This document shows, in pieces, positions 26,522-35,759 of a stretch of 39,861 nt of DNA. The position numbers and the translations under genes are program-made. A model generated the notes under the pieces. It was given only the letters and a program-made list of their open reading frames with translations. It was not told the DNA's origin and searched no databases. Positions within the stretch are counted from its first letter, which is position 1. Each line of letters begins with the position of its first letter. Source of the DNA: Kocuria sp. (GTDB lineage Bacteria; Actinomycetota; Actinomycetes; Actinomycetales; Micrococcaceae); assembly GCF_030536815.1 (NCBI RefSeq), contig NZ_JAUNPE010000010.1:1-39861 (forward strand), given 5' to 3'.

Positions 26522-27376
26522 CTAGGCGTTCCGGTCCGAGGGGTGGTCATCGTTTCCATCATGTGAACGGCCGGGCAGTTTGGAACCCAGTTGCTCCGCC
26601 TGCTGGGACACGGTGGCGGACATCGAGCGGCCCTTTTCACGGGCGGATTCGGCGGCGTCCTTGACCTGGGTCTTGAACTGTTCACGTTTATGCTCCGCCA
26701 GTTCTTTCTTGTGGTTGGCGGCGTACACGTCCGCGGTCTCCTGGCCGGACAGTTCCTGGATGGCCACCATGATCTGGTCGGTGACTTCACGCATGAGGGC
26801 GTGATCCCCGTGCCGGCCCTTGAGGTGGGAGAAGTCCAGCGGCTTGCCGAAAATCGTGGTGACCTTGGCCTTTCGGGGGTCCGGGAACTTGGACCCCAGC
26901 GGCTGGATCTTGTCCGTACCGACCATCGCGATCGGCACCACGGGCGCGCCGGTTTCCAGCGCCAGACGAGCCACACCGATCTTGCCGCGGTACAGGCGAC
27001 CGTCCGGCGAGCGCGTGCCCTCCGGATAAATTCCCAGCAGCTTCCCGTCCTGCAGGGCCTGACCGCCGGCGCTCAGGGCCTTGGCGCTGGCCTTGCCCCC
27101 ATTGCGGTCCATGGGGATCTGGTTGATGGCGCGGAAGAAGGCCCCCACGACCTTGCCCTTGACCCCGGGGCCGGTGAAGTACTCGGACTTGGCCAGGAAA
27201 TAGACCTGGCGGGGCACCGCCACCGGCATGAACACGGAATCCGAGATGGACAGGTGGTTACTCGCCAGGATGGCCGCACCCTGGGAGGGGACGTTCTCCA
27301 ATCCGATCGCCTTGGGTCGGTAAACCGTGTTCACCACGGGGCCCACCACGTAGCGCTTGAGGAACATGTACACCAT
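26522..27376 (-). CDS. plsC: 1-acylglycerol-3-phosphate acyltransferase (PlsC family)
   Basis: Membrane-associated acyltransferase (284 aa) of phospholipid synthesis, which acylates lysophosphatidic acid. The HX4D motif is NHLSISD (40-46, H41 and D46), the second block is FLAKSEYF, the third is YPEGTRSPDG (117-126) and the fourth is PVVPIAMVG. The tail after residue 215 is long, charged and helical, ending in a Gly/Asp/Ser-rich stretch; it is unlike E. coli PlsC and may contact membrane or partners. ATG at 27376 with GGAAGG upstream is preferred to a GTG at 27412. It matches Rv2182c by position. aroG follows after ten bases, so the pair is one operon. Confidence 0.92.
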   Translation of the reverse strand: MVYMFLKRYVVGPVVNTVYRPKAIGLENVPSQGAAILASNHLSISDSVFMPVAVPRQVYFLAKSEYFTGPGVKGKVVGAFFRAINQIPMDRNGGKASAKALSAGGQALQDGKLLGIYPEGTRSPDGRLYRGKIGVARLALETGAPVVPIAMVGTDKIQPLGSKFPDPRKAKVTTIFGKPLDFSHLKGRHGDHALMREVTDQIMVAIQELSGQETADVYAANHKKELAEHKREQFKTQVKDAAESAREKGRSMSATVSQQAEQLGSKLPGRSHDGNDDHPSDRNA

Positions 27377-27492
27377 GACTCGGATCCTTCCGGAAAGCTT
27401 TTGTTGAACCACGTGACCGCGGCGTCGAACGGGTCTGGTACGCGCGGATCAGCAGTGCGCGTAGCGACTTCACCGCTGGATTCTCTCATGCC

Positions 27493-27512
27493 TTGTGCCC
27501 GGGCTGGCACAA
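27493..27512. promoter_or_regulatory. Perfect inverted repeat before the esterase
   Basis: TTGTGCC (27493-27499) and GGCACAA (27506-27512) are perfect 7-base arms with a six-base spacer, only seven bases before the esterase ATG and between divergent genes. It fits an operator or a small RNA hairpin that hides the start codon; no clear ribosome binding site lies elsewhere. Confidence 0.5.
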
Positions 27513-27519
27513 TGGCGCC

Positions 27520-28326
27520 ATGAGCTTCGATCCCGCCACACACGGCCATCAGTTCTTCCCCGGTTCCGCGTCCGTGGGGGTGCTGGTGCTGCACGGGTTC
27601 ACGTCCACGACCGCCTCGGTCATCGAGTGGGCGCGCGCCATCCACCACGCCGACGACGCCGCCGGCCACCACCCGTCCGTGTCCGTTCCGCTCCTGCCGG
27701 GTCACGGCACCTCGTGGGAGGACTTGGCCAAGGAGAACTGGCACGCGTGGCGCGACGCCGTGGACGAGGAGTACTGGCGGTTGCGTTCCCGGCACGACCA
27801 CGTGGTGGTGTGTGGTTTGTCCATGGGTGGCGCCTTGGCGGTTCAGCTGGCCGCCCGGTACCGGGTGGCGGGACTGCTCCTGGTCAATCCCGCTCTGGCG
27901 TTGACCAACCGTGCCGCCGCGTACAGCCATATTGCCCGCCACGTAGTGACCTCGGTCCCCGGAATCGGCAGCGACATCAAGCGACCCTCCGAGGGTGAGG
28001 TCACCTATGACCGCACTCCGCTGGCCGCGGTGGCCCAGCTCAACCTCCTGATTCGACAGGCGATCAAGACGCTTCCCGCGGTGAGCGCTCCGGCCCTCGT
28101 CTTCCGCTCGGCGGAGGACCACGTGGTGGCGGGTGCGTCCGTGGACCTCATCCGCGAGCGCAGCGCGGGGCCGGTGGAAGTGATTGCCCTGCCCAACAGT
28201 TTTCACGTGGCCACCATGGACTACGACCAGGGCATCGTGGAAACGGCCTCCCGTCAGGCGGTACAGAACCTCATGCGCGGCCTTGGTCTGACGCACTCCG
28301 CCGGTGAGGTGGCGGCGTCGGCATGA
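27520..28326 (+). CDS. Alpha/beta-hydrolase carboxylesterase (monoacylglycerol-lipase-like)
   Basis: Cytoplasmic alpha/beta hydrolase (268 aa) of the short-chain carboxylesterase/lipase type. The oxyanion region is VLVLHGFTST (21-30), the nucleophile elbow GLSMGG (99-104) with S101, the acid is D200 in RSAEDHVV, and the histidine H229 in NSFHVATMD. It ought to hydrolyse esters of glycerol or short acids; the true substrate is unknown. ATG at 27520 was chosen since the protein fold begins there; there is no good ribosome binding site, and the inverted repeat sits immediately upstream. Its stop overlaps the next gene in ATGA, and with the acyl-CoA ligase downstream a role in fatty acid recycling is likely but inferred. 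Confidence 0.88.
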   Translation: MSFDPATHGHQFFPGSASVGVLVLHGFTSTTASVIEWARAIHHADDAAGHHPSVSVPLLPGHGTSWEDLAKENWHAWRDAVDEEYWRLRSRHDHVVVCGLSMGGALAVQLAARYRVAGLLLVNPALALTNRAAAYSHIARHVVTSVPGIGSDIKRPSEGEVTYDRTPLAAVAQLNLLIRQAIKTLPAVSAPALVFRSAEDHVVAGASVDLIRERSAGPVEVIALPNSFHVATMDYDQGIVETASRQAVQNLMRGLGLTHSAGEVAASA

Positions 28327-28745
28327 GCGCACGCGACCCCGAGGACTCCCGGCCCGACGACGATTTCCGCCGCATCATTGACGGCAACGACTGGGACAAC
28401 GTGCCCCGCGATGATGAGGGGGCCGAGCCCTGGGCCGATGAGATTCCGTGGGAACCCCGGGAGCAACCCGCCGCGGAGGTACCCCTCGAGCTCTTCGAGT
28501 CCGAGGAGGACGAGTCGTACAACCCCGATCCTGGAGAGATCACCCGCGGTGTGAGTGCCACGATGATCCGAGCCGTTACAGTGATTCTTGCGGTGCTCGT
28601 CATCATGGTGGGCCTGGCGGTGCTGCCCGGTTCGCTGCCCGCGGTGGTGTGGGCCGCCGGTGTCGCCGGCTTGATCGGTGGTCTGTACCTGGTGTTTCGC
28701 GCTCTTCCCGAGGATCCCCGGGATGACGACGGCGCCGTGGTCTGA
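28323..28745 (+). CDS. Small acidic membrane protein of unknown function
   Basis: A 140-residue protein not recognised as a named family. The first 75 residues are very acidic, rich in Asp, Glu and Pro with several Trp (NDWDNV, AEPWADEIPWEP), and probably disordered. Two hydrophobic helices follow at about 81-101 and 105-126, with a short acidic tail (DPRDDDGAVV). The ATG overlaps the esterase stop in ATGA, so it is made together with that enzyme, and the acyl-CoA ligase starts 102 bases later. A membrane anchor or partner for lipid enzymes is conceivable, but nothing in the sequence proves it. Confidence 0.8.
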   Translation: MSARDPEDSRPDDDFRRIIDGNDWDNVPRDDEGAEPWADEIPWEPREQPAAEVPLELFESEEDESYNPDPGEITRGVSATMIRAVTVILAVLVIMVGLAVLPGSLPAVVWAAGVAGLIGGLYLVFRALPEDPRDDDGAVV

Positions 28746-28781
28746 ACGAGTTTTTCCGAGCTGACGGTGGACACGTCCATA

Positions 28782-28816
28782 CATGCCGCGGCATGATCCG
28801 CATCACACAGTAGGCT
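28782..28816 (+). promoter_or_regulatory. Palindrome and -10-like box before the acyl-CoA ligase
   Basis: A perfect 14-bp palindrome CATGCCGCGGCATG (28782-28795) lies 15 bases before TAGGCT (28811-28816), a possible -10. It occupies the position of a -35, which is otherwise not recognisable, so a dedicated regulator is likely. The ligase ATG is at 28848. Confidence 0.45.
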
Positions 28817-28847
28817 GGCTGAAAGTCCTTGCACAGAAGGGTGACCC

Positions 28848-30656
28848 ATGAGACGCGTGAGCGTACCCCCCGCCGTTGACCCGCTTCCGCACAACAGCGT
28901 GGCCGAGATCCTGGCCCGCCAAGCACGCGAAAACCCGGACCTTGTCCTGTACACGATCCTGGCCGAAGGCAAGGAGCGCGATGTCACGGCGCGAGAGTTC
29001 CGCGACGAGGTCATTGCCGTGGCCCGTGGCTTGGCCGCTCGGGGCATTCAACCCGGCGACCGCGTGGGCATCCTGAGCCGCACCCGCTACGAGTGGTCGC
29101 TGGTGGACTTCGCCCTGTGGTGGGTCGGCGCCGTGCCCGTACCCGTGTACGACACGTCTTCCCCGGACCAGATCGCCTGGATCCTGTCCGATTCCAAGGC
29201 GCGGGCGATTTTCGTGGAAACCGATGAGTTGGCCGAACGCGTTGAGCTGGCCGCCGCTATCACCCCGTTCGATGCCGTGTCCCGCATGTGTGTTTTCGAC
29301 ACGGCGGATCAGAAGTCATCACTGGAGACCTTCATTGCCGAAGGTGCCGACCGGACGGATTTCGACAACCCACACGGCGGAATCTCCCTGGACGACACCG
29401 CCACCCTGATCTACACCTCGGGGACCACCGGCCCGCCCAAGGGCTGCGAACTGACTCACCGAAACTTTGTCGGATGCGCGGCCAACACCATTCCCGTGGC
29501 CTCGGAAGTCATTTATCCGGGTGCCCGCACGCTGTTGTTCCTGCCGCTGGCCCACGTGTTTGCACGGTTCGTGGAAGTCATCGCGCTGGACGCCGGCGTC
29601 ACCCTGGCCCACACCCCGGACGTCTCCGGGCTCATGGAGGACCTGGGGCGGTTCAACCCCACGTTCATCCTGGCCGTACCTCGCGTGTTCGAGAAGATCT
29701 TCGTGGGCGCGCGCCTGAAGGCCTCGGCGGCCTCCCCCGTGAAGAAGCTCATTTTCGCCCGGGCCGTCTCCGTGGCCGTCGAGTGGTCCAAGGCCTCGCA
29801 GGCGGGCAAGGTTTCCCCGCTGCTCGAGGCCCAGCATCGGCTCTACGACAAGCTCGTGTACTCCACGCTGCGCAACGCCATGGGAGGTGCGGTTCGCTAC
29901 GCCGTGTCCGGCGGTGCCGCCCTGGGCTCGCGTCTGGGTCACTTCTTCAACGGGATAGGCGTCTACGTGGTGGAGGGTTACGGCCTCACCGAAACGACCG
30001 CACCCATCTCCGCGAATTTCCCCAGCATCAACCGTTTGGGCACCGTGGGCCACCCGATCCCGGGCCACGAGATCGCGATTGCCCAAGACGGGGAGATTTT
30101 GGTGCGCGGCAACAACGTGTTCCGCGCTTACCACGGCATGCCGGACAAGACCGCGGAAAGCTTCCACGACGGCTGGTTTGCGACCGGCGATCTGGGCGTC
30201 CTCGATGACGAGGGACTGCTGACCGTGACCGGACGCAAGAAGGAAATCATTGTGACCGCCGCGGGTAAGAACGTGGTGCCCAACCTGCTGGAAGACCCGA
30301 TCAGGGCCTCGGCCACCGTGGGGCAGATCATTGTGCTCGGTGACAACCGATCCTTCATCTCCGCGCTCATCACCCTGGATCCGGACACCCTGCCCAGGGT
30401 CCTGCCGACCCTGGGTCTGGACTCGTCACTGACACCGGCGCAGGCCGCCAAGGAGCCGGCGGTCATTGAGCACGTCCAGAAAATCGTGGACCACGCCAAC
30501 GCCAAGGTCTCCCGCGCGGAAAGCATCCGCAAGTTCGAGATCCTGGACCACGATTTCACGATTGAGGACGGTTACCTGACGCCGTCCATGAAGCTCAAGC
30601 GCGCCAAGGTCATCGAGGATTACGCCCAGCAGATCGATGCTCTCTACGCCAAGTAG
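28848..30656 (+). CDS. Long-chain fatty acid--CoA ligase (FadD15-like)
   Basis: AMP-forming acyl-CoA synthetase (602 aa). The P-loop LIYTSGTTGPPKG is at about 187-199, EGYGLTETTAP is the acyl-AMP motif, and WFATGDLG plus GRKKEIIVTAAGKNV (hinge and C-terminal domain) follow; the last catalytic lysine should be in MKLKRAKV near the C-terminus. It activates fatty acids for degradation or lipid synthesis. It resembles Rv2187 (fadD15) by class and by place downstream of the plsC-aroG-pknL group. AGGGTG precedes the ATG. Upstream lie a 14-bp palindrome and TAGGCT box; a very long hairpin follows. Confidence 0.93.
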   Translation: MRRVSVPPAVDPLPHNSVAEILARQARENPDLVLYTILAEGKERDVTAREFRDEVIAVARGLAARGIQPGDRVGILSRTRYEWSLVDFALWWVGAVPVPVYDTSSPDQIAWILSDSKARAIFVETDELAERVELAAAITPFDAVSRMCVFDTADQKSSLETFIAEGADRTDFDNPHGGISLDDTATLIYTSGTTGPPKGCELTHRNFVGCAANTIPVASEVIYPGARTLLFLPLAHVFARFVEVIALDAGVTLAHTPDVSGLMEDLGRFNPTFILAVPRVFEKIFVGARLKASAASPVKKLIFARAVSVAVEWSKASQAGKVSPLLEAQHRLYDKLVYSTLRNAMGGAVRYAVSGGAALGSRLGHFFNGIGVYVVEGYGLTETTAPISANFPSINRLGTVGHPIPGHEIAIAQDGEILVRGNNVFRAYHGMPDKTAESFHDGWFATGDLGVLDDEGLLTVTGRKKEIIVTAAGKNVVPNLLEDPIRASATVGQIIVLGDNRSFISALITLDPDTLPRVLPTLGLDSSLTPAQAAKEPAVIEHVQKIVDHANAKVSRAESIRKFEILDHDFTIEDGYLTPSMKLKRAKVIEDYAQQIDALYAK

Positions 30657-30686
30657 GTGAGGGCGCACCCATCTCGGGATGTAGCC

Positions 30687-30721
30687 GGAGGCCCGGCCGA
30701 TCAGTGATCGGCCGGGCCTCC
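30687..30721. terminator. Bidirectional terminator, 17-base perfect arms
   Basis: Two 17-base perfect arms (30687-30703 and 30705-30721) are separated by one base, with core GATCAGTGATC. It lies between the convergent acyl-CoA ligase and mycothione reductase genes, 30 bases after the first stop. It has no T tract, as is frequent in high-GC actinobacteria. Confidence 0.8.
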
Positions 30722-30789
30722 CGCTGTGCGTTGGGGTCCTGAGTGTTGGTGCCCCATCTCGGCGCGGTGTTCAGTTCCGCGTGTGCATC

Positions 30790-32208
30790 TCAGTCCTGTT
30801 CGGGGAGATCCAGTCCGAGCAGCGCGTTCTCGATCACTTCGGCCAGTGCCGGGTGGATCCAGTACTGACCGCGAGCCATTTGCTGAGCGGTCTGCCCGAA
30901 GGACATGGCCTGGATCAGCGGCTGAATCAGGTTGGATGAATCCTTACCGATCAAGTGCGCGCCCAGCAGCAATCCGGTGCTCTTGTCCGCAATGAGCTTG
31001 CAGATCCCCACCGAATCCTCCATGGCCCAGCCGTAGGCGACATCACCGAATCTCTGTTCCTTCACGGTGATTTCCGTATTGTTCTCCCCGGCCCAGATGC
31101 GTGCCTGCTGTTCCGTCATGCCCACGGTCGCGATCTGTGGGTCCGTGAACACGGCCGAGGGCACGTAGCGGTGGTCAGTGACGCGCAGCGATTCCGGGTG
31201 CACCACGTTGTGTGCGACCGTGCGGGCTTCCGCATTGGCCACGTGTTTGAGCTGGTACGGCGAGCACACGTCTCCCAGGGCCCAGAGTCCCTCGACGGGC
31301 TGGCCATTGCTGAGCACCCGCTGGTAGTCGTCCACGGCCAGCAGACCGGAATCGGACACATCCAGGTGTGCCGCCTCGGGATTGAGGGTGTCCGCGTTGG
31401 GCACGCGCCCGGTGGCCATCAGGACCACGTCCGCCGTCCCCTCCCAGCTCTGCTGGGATTCGTCCGACGCCGCGGCGCTCACCGTGAGTTTCCCGTCCGC
31501 CGCTTGCTCGATCCCGGTGATCGAGCGGTTCACTTGCAGGTCCCATTGCAGGGCCGCTTCGCGCTTGAAGCGCTCGGCGATGGTGTCATCGTGATGACGC
31601 AGCAGCCGCTCGGAACGGTTGAGCTGGGTGACCTTGGACCCCAGACCGTTGAACACGTGACAGAACTCGGCGGCTATGTAACCGCCACCCACCACAATGA
31701 TTGATTCGGGCAGCTCGTCCAGGCGCATCACGGTGTCCGAGGTGTGCACCCCGGGAAGGTCGATGCCGGGTATCTCCGGAAGCTGAACGCGTGAGCCGTT
31801 GGCCAGTACGATATTTGGAGCGGTAATTCGCTCCCCCGACTCGGTCTCCAGAACCTTGGGCTCCACGAAGTGGACGTACTCCTGGATCACGCTCACGTTC
31901 TCCAGGGATTGGCGGTAGGTCAGACCCCCATTGGCTATGGCGTCAATTCTGGTGAAGATCCGATCCCGCATGGCCTGCCAGTCCACCGAGTCCACGCTCG
32001 CCCTGACCCCGAGGCGGGACGCGTCCTCGGCTTCGCGGGCCACCGTGGCCGGGTACACGTACATCTTGGTGGGGATGCACCCCACGTTGAGGCACGTTCC
32101 ACCGAAAGTACCCGGTTCCACGATGGCCACGTTCAGGTCCTGATACTCCTCCGTGAGGATGGAGTTGCCGGAGCCGGAGCCCACAATGATGAGATCGAAT
32201 TCGCGCAT
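30790..32208 (-). CDS. mtr: Mycothione reductase
   Basis: FAD- and NADPH-dependent disulfide oxidoreductase (472 aa) that reduces mycothiol disulfide, the actinobacterial counterpart of glutathione reductase. FAD motif LIIVGSGSGNSIL (6-18), redox pair C39/C44 in GGTCLNVGCIPTK, NAD motif VVGGGYIAAEF, FAD motif LWALGDVCSPYQLKH, and the dimer-interface catalytic HPALAEVIE near the C-terminus. The SGSGNS start and redox site match Mtr rather than lipoamide dehydrogenase. ATG at 32208 with AGGA upstream was preferred to ATG at 32217. It begins 34 bases after pyruvate carboxylase and may be on the same transcript. Presence implies mycothiol as main thiol. Confidence 0.93.
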   Translation of the reverse strand: MREFDLIIVGSGSGNSILTEEYQDLNVAIVEPGTFGGTCLNVGCIPTKMYVYPATVAREAEDASRLGVRASVDSVDWQAMRDRIFTRIDAIANGGLTYRQSLENVSVIQEYVHFVEPKVLETESGERITAPNIVLANGSRVQLPEIPGIDLPGVHTSDTVMRLDELPESIIVVGGGYIAAEFCHVFNGLGSKVTQLNRSERLLRHHDDTIAERFKREAALQWDLQVNRSITGIEQAADGKLTVSAAASDESQQSWEGTADVVLMATGRVPNADTLNPEAAHLDVSDSGLLAVDDYQRVLSNGQPVEGLWALGDVCSPYQLKHVANAEARTVAHNVVHPESLRVTDHRYVPSAVFTDPQIATVGMTEQQARIWAGENNTEITVKEQRFGDVAYGWAMEDSVGICKLIADKSTGLLLGAHLIGKDSSNLIQPLIQAMSFGQTAQQMARGQYWIHPALAEVIENALLGLDLPEQD

Positions 32209-32242
32209 GGATCCCATCCTAGGGAGCTTGGCAAATCGGCGA

Positions 32243-35200
32243 TCAATCGGTCTCGATCACCAACACCAGATCACCGCCGCTGACCTGCGAAACGTCCCGC
32301 AGGGCGATCCGCGAGACCGTCCCGCCGGTGGGCGTGGTGATGGAGGCCTCCATTTTCATGGCCTCGATCGTGGCCACGGCCTGACCGGGCTCCACGGTGT
32401 CGCCTTCGGCCACCGTGACCGTGACGGCACCGGCAAACGGCGCCGCCACGTGACCCGGGTTGGCGGAATCGGCCTTCTCCAGCTCCACGGAATCCGTCTT
32501 CACGGAGTTGTCCCGGATCTCCAACAAACGCAGTTGTCCGTTCAGGGTGACCATCACGGTGCGCATGCCCTTGTCATCCGGTTCGGAAATGGCCTGCAGG
32601 GTCACCAGCAGTCGCACGCCCTTGCCCAGGGAGATCACGTGTTCGAAGTCCTGGCGCAGACCGTAGAGGAAGTCACGGGTGTGCAGCACGGACAGGTCAC
32701 CGTACTTGGTCTGTGATGCCTCGAACTCCTTGGTGGGCCCGGCGAACAGCAAACGGTTCAGCGTGGCACGGCGCGTCTCGCCGGGCTGGTTGAGCCCCTC
32801 CTGATCCTCATCGCTGAGTTCCTTGTCCCCGAGGGTCACGTTGCGACCCTCGAGAGCCTTGGAACGGAACGGCTCGGGCCACCCCGCCGGCGGGGTACCG
32901 AGCTCACCGGCCAGGAAGTTGATCACGGAGTCCGGGATGTCGAACGTGTTGGGGTTCTCCTCGAACTCCGTCGGGTCCACATCCATACCGACCAGCTGCA
33001 GCGCGAGGTCACCCACCACCTTGGAGGACGGGGTCACCTTGACCAGGTGGCCGAGCATCTTGTCCGCGGCGAAGTACATGTCCTCGATGGCCTCGAACTT
33101 CTCGCCCAGGCCCAGCGCAATGGCTTGCTGGCGCAGGTTCGAGAGCTGCCCGCCCGGGATCTCATGACGGTACACGCGACCCGTGGGGCTGTTCAGCCCC
33201 GATTCGAAGGGCTTGTAGATCCCGCGCACCACTTCCCAGTAGGGTTCCAGATCGCTCACGGCATCCAGACCCAGGTTGGTGTCGCGTTCGGTGTTCTCGA
33301 GCGCGGCGACCAGCGCGGACGCGGAGACCTGCGACGTGGTGCCCGCCATTGATGCGGACGCAACGTCCACGGCGTCCACGCCGGCTTCCGAGGCGGCCAT
33401 GAGGGTGGCCAACTGGCCCCCGGCGGTGTCGTGGGTGTGCAGGTGCAGCGGGAGGTCGAAACGCTCGCGCAGCGCCGTGACCAATTTACGGGCGGCTTCC
33501 GGACGCAACAGCCCGGCCATGTCCTTGATGGCCAGGACGTGGGCGCCGGCATCCACACACTTCTGAGCGAGATCCAGGTAGTACTCGAGGGTGTAGACCT
33601 CTTCCCGGGGATCCAGCAGGTTACCGGTGTAGCACAGGGCCACCTCGGCCACGGCGGTGCCGGTGGCGCGAACGGCCTCGATCGCCGGGCGCATCTGGTC
33701 CACATCGTTGAGGGCATCAAAAATACGGAAGATGTCCACGCCGGTTTCTGCGGCCTCTGCGACGAACGCGTTGGTCACCTCGGTGGGGTACGGCGTGTAA
33801 CCCACGGTGTTGCGACCGCGCAACAGCATCTGGATGGGGATGTTCGGCAGCGCCTCGCGCAGGCGGCGCAAGCGGTCCCAGGGGTCCTCGCCCAGGAAGC
33901 GCAGAGCGACGTCGTAGGTCGCACCGCCCCAGGCCTCGATCGACAGCAGGCCCGGCAGGGTGTGCGCGTAGGCCGGCGCCGCCGCGAGCAGATCACGGGT
34001 GCGCACCCGGGTGGCCAGCAGCGACTGGTGGGCGTCACGGAAGGTGGTGGACGTGACCGCCAGAGGTTCGTACGCGCGCAGTTCCCGGGCGAACCCTTCC
34101 GGGCCCTTCTCCCGGAGCACCTGGCGCCAGCCGGCCGGCGGCTCGTGGGTCGAGGGGCCGTCGAAGGGGCTGCGGTAGGGCTCGTCGGACTTGTCGCCCG
34201 GGTAATGGGGCAGCTTGGTACGGGGGTCGATACCGTCCACGCGGTCGCCGTTGGGCTTGTTGACCGTGACCTCGGCCAGGTAGGTCAGGGCGCGGGTCGC
34301 ACGGTCCGCGGAGGTCTTGCCGCGCAGCAGCTCCGGGTGGTTCTCGATGAAGTCGGTGGCCACGTCTCCGGCAATGAAGTCCGGGTCGTCCAGGACGGCC
34401 TGCAGGAACTGGATATTGGTGGCGATACCGCGGATCCGGAACTCCGCCAGGGAACGGCGCGCTCGGTGAACCGCGGTCGTGTAGTCGCCTCCGCGGCACG
34501 TGAGCTTGACCAGCATCGAGTCGAAGTGCGGGGAGATCTCGGCTCCGGCGTAAAGCGTGCCACCGTCCAGGCGGACGCCCGCACCGCCGGCGGAGCGGTA
34601 GGCCGAGACCTTGCCGACATCCGGGCGGAAGTCGTTGGCGGGGTCCTCGGTGGTGATGCGGCACTGCAGAGCGGCGCCGCGCACGCGCAGGGTGTCCTGG
34701 CTGATCCCGAGATCTTCGAGGGTCTCACCGGCGGCAATGCGCAGCTGCGCCTGAACCAGATCGATGTCCGTGATTTCCTCGGTCACGGTGTGCTCCACCT
34801 GGATGCGCGGGTTCATTTCGATGAACACGTGCTCACCGGCGCGCTCGCCGGCGGTGTCCACCAGGAATTCCACGGTGCCGGCGTTGACGTACCCGAGTTC
34901 CTTGGCGAACTTGACGGCGTCGCGGTGCAGGGCCTGACGGATGTCATCGTCCAGGTTGGGTGCCGGGGCGATCTCGATGACCTTCTGGTGACGGCGCTGC
35001 AGTGAGCAGTCACGCTCGAACAGGTGCACCACGTTGCCCTCATTGTCCGCGAGGATTTGCACCTCGATGTGCCGTGGGCGCAGTACTGCCTGCTCGATGA
35101 ACACGGTGGGGTCACCGAACGCGGTGTCCGCTTCCCGCATGGCGGCGTCGAGTGCACCGGGCAGGTCCTTGGAAGCCTCCACCCGGCGCATACCGCGCCC

Positions 35201-35692
35201 GCCGCCGCCGGCCACGGCCTTCACGAACAGCGGGTAGCCGATCTTCTCGGCCTCCTCGATCAGCTGGTCCTTGTCCGAGGAGGGTTCGGTTGACTGCAAT
35301 GTGGGGATGCCCGCGCGCTTCGCGGCACGCAGGGCCGCTACCTTGTTGCCCGCCAGTTCCAGGATCTCTGCCTTGGGCCCGACAAACTTAATGCCCGCGG
35401 CATCGGCGGCGCGGGCAAGCTCGGGGTTCTCGGACAGGAAGCCGTAGCCGGGGTAAATGGCATCGGCGCCGGATTCTTTGGCGACACGAACAACCTCGTC
35501 CACGTCCAGGTACGCGCGCACCGGGTGACCTTCCTGGCCAATGGGGTACGCCTCGTCAGATTTCTGACGGTGGATGGAATTACGGTCTTCGTGCGGGAAC
35601 ACGGCCACGGTTTTCGCGCCGAGTTCGTACGCGGCACGAAATGCTCGGATAGCGATTTCGCCGCGGTTGGCCACCAGGATTTTGGAGAACAT
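32243..35692 (-). CDS. pyc: Pyruvate carboxylase
   Basis: Single-chain biotin enzyme (1149 aa) converting pyruvate and bicarbonate to oxaloacetate, the main anaplerotic step. Order: biotin carboxylase (MFSKILVANRGEIAIR at the start, GGGGRGMRRV ATP loop, HIEVQILAD), carboxyltransferase (about 530-830; EAWGGATYDVALRF, RGRNTVGYTPYP, LHTHDTAGGQ), the PYC allosteric/tetramer region, and the biotin domain with EAMKMEAS (K1113). The length is normal for the family. ATG at 35692 was chosen; 57 further in-frame codons upstream cover promoter DNA. Its 5' region has a TATGAT box with inverted repeats, divergent from the ParA-type gene. Confidence 0.97.
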   Translation of the reverse strand: MFSKILVANRGEIAIRAFRAAYELGAKTVAVFPHEDRNSIHRQKSDEAYPIGQEGHPVRAYLDVDEVVRVAKESGADAIYPGYGFLSENPELARAADAAGIKFVGPKAEILELAGNKVAALRAAKRAGIPTLQSTEPSSDKDQLIEEAEKIGYPLFVKAVAGGGGRGMRRVEASKDLPGALDAAMREADTAFGDPTVFIEQAVLRPRHIEVQILADNEGNVVHLFERDCSLQRRHQKVIEIAPAPNLDDDIRQALHRDAVKFAKELGYVNAGTVEFLVDTAGERAGEHVFIEMNPRIQVEHTVTEEITDIDLVQAQLRIAAGETLEDLGISQDTLRVRGAALQCRITTEDPANDFRPDVGKVSAYRSAGGAGVRLDGGTLYAGAEISPHFDSMLVKLTCRGGDYTTAVHRARRSLAEFRIRGIATNIQFLQAVLDDPDFIAGDVATDFIENHPELLRGKTSADRATRALTYLAEVTVNKPNGDRVDGIDPRTKLPHYPGDKSDEPYRSPFDGPSTHEPPAGWRQVLREKGPEGFARELRAYEPLAVTSTTFRDAHQSLLATRVRTRDLLAAAPAYAHTLPGLLSIEAWGGATYDVALRFLGEDPWDRLRRLREALPNIPIQMLLRGRNTVGYTPYPTEVTNAFVAEAAETGVDIFRIFDALNDVDQMRPAIEAVRATGTAVAEVALCYTGNLLDPREEVYTLEYYLDLAQKCVDAGAHVLAIKDMAGLLRPEAARKLVTALRERFDLPLHLHTHDTAGGQLATLMAASEAGVDAVDVASASMAGTTSQVSASALVAALENTERDTNLGLDAVSDLEPYWEVVRGIYKPFESGLNSPTGRVYRHEIPGGQLSNLRQQAIALGLGEKFEAIEDMYFAADKMLGHLVKVTPSSKVVGDLALQLVGMDVDPTEFEENPNTFDIPDSVINFLAGELGTPPAGWPEPFRSKALEGRNVTLGDKELSDEDQEGLNQPGETRRATLNRLLFAGPTKEFEASQTKYGDLSVLHTRDFLYGLRQDFEHVISLGKGVRLLVTLQAISEPDDKGMRTVMVTLNGQLRLLEIRDNSVKTDSVELEKADSANPGHVAAPFAGAVTVTVAEGDTVEPGQAVATIEAMKMEASITTPTGGTVSRIALRDVSQVSGGDLVLVIETD

Positions 35693-35759
35693 GTACTGCC
35701 GTTCCGCACCCCCGGGCCAGTGGGCCTCGAAGGGCGCTGCGTTAGATAGCGAACTAGCT

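Noticed and set aside
30687-30721. Long perfect inverted repeat as a mobile-element end
   Set aside because: It lies between convergent stops with no transposase or target duplication; a terminator explains it.
33431-35005. Plus-strand open frame of 524 codons opposite pyc
   Set aside because: Shadow frame of the highly conserved pyruvate carboxylase.
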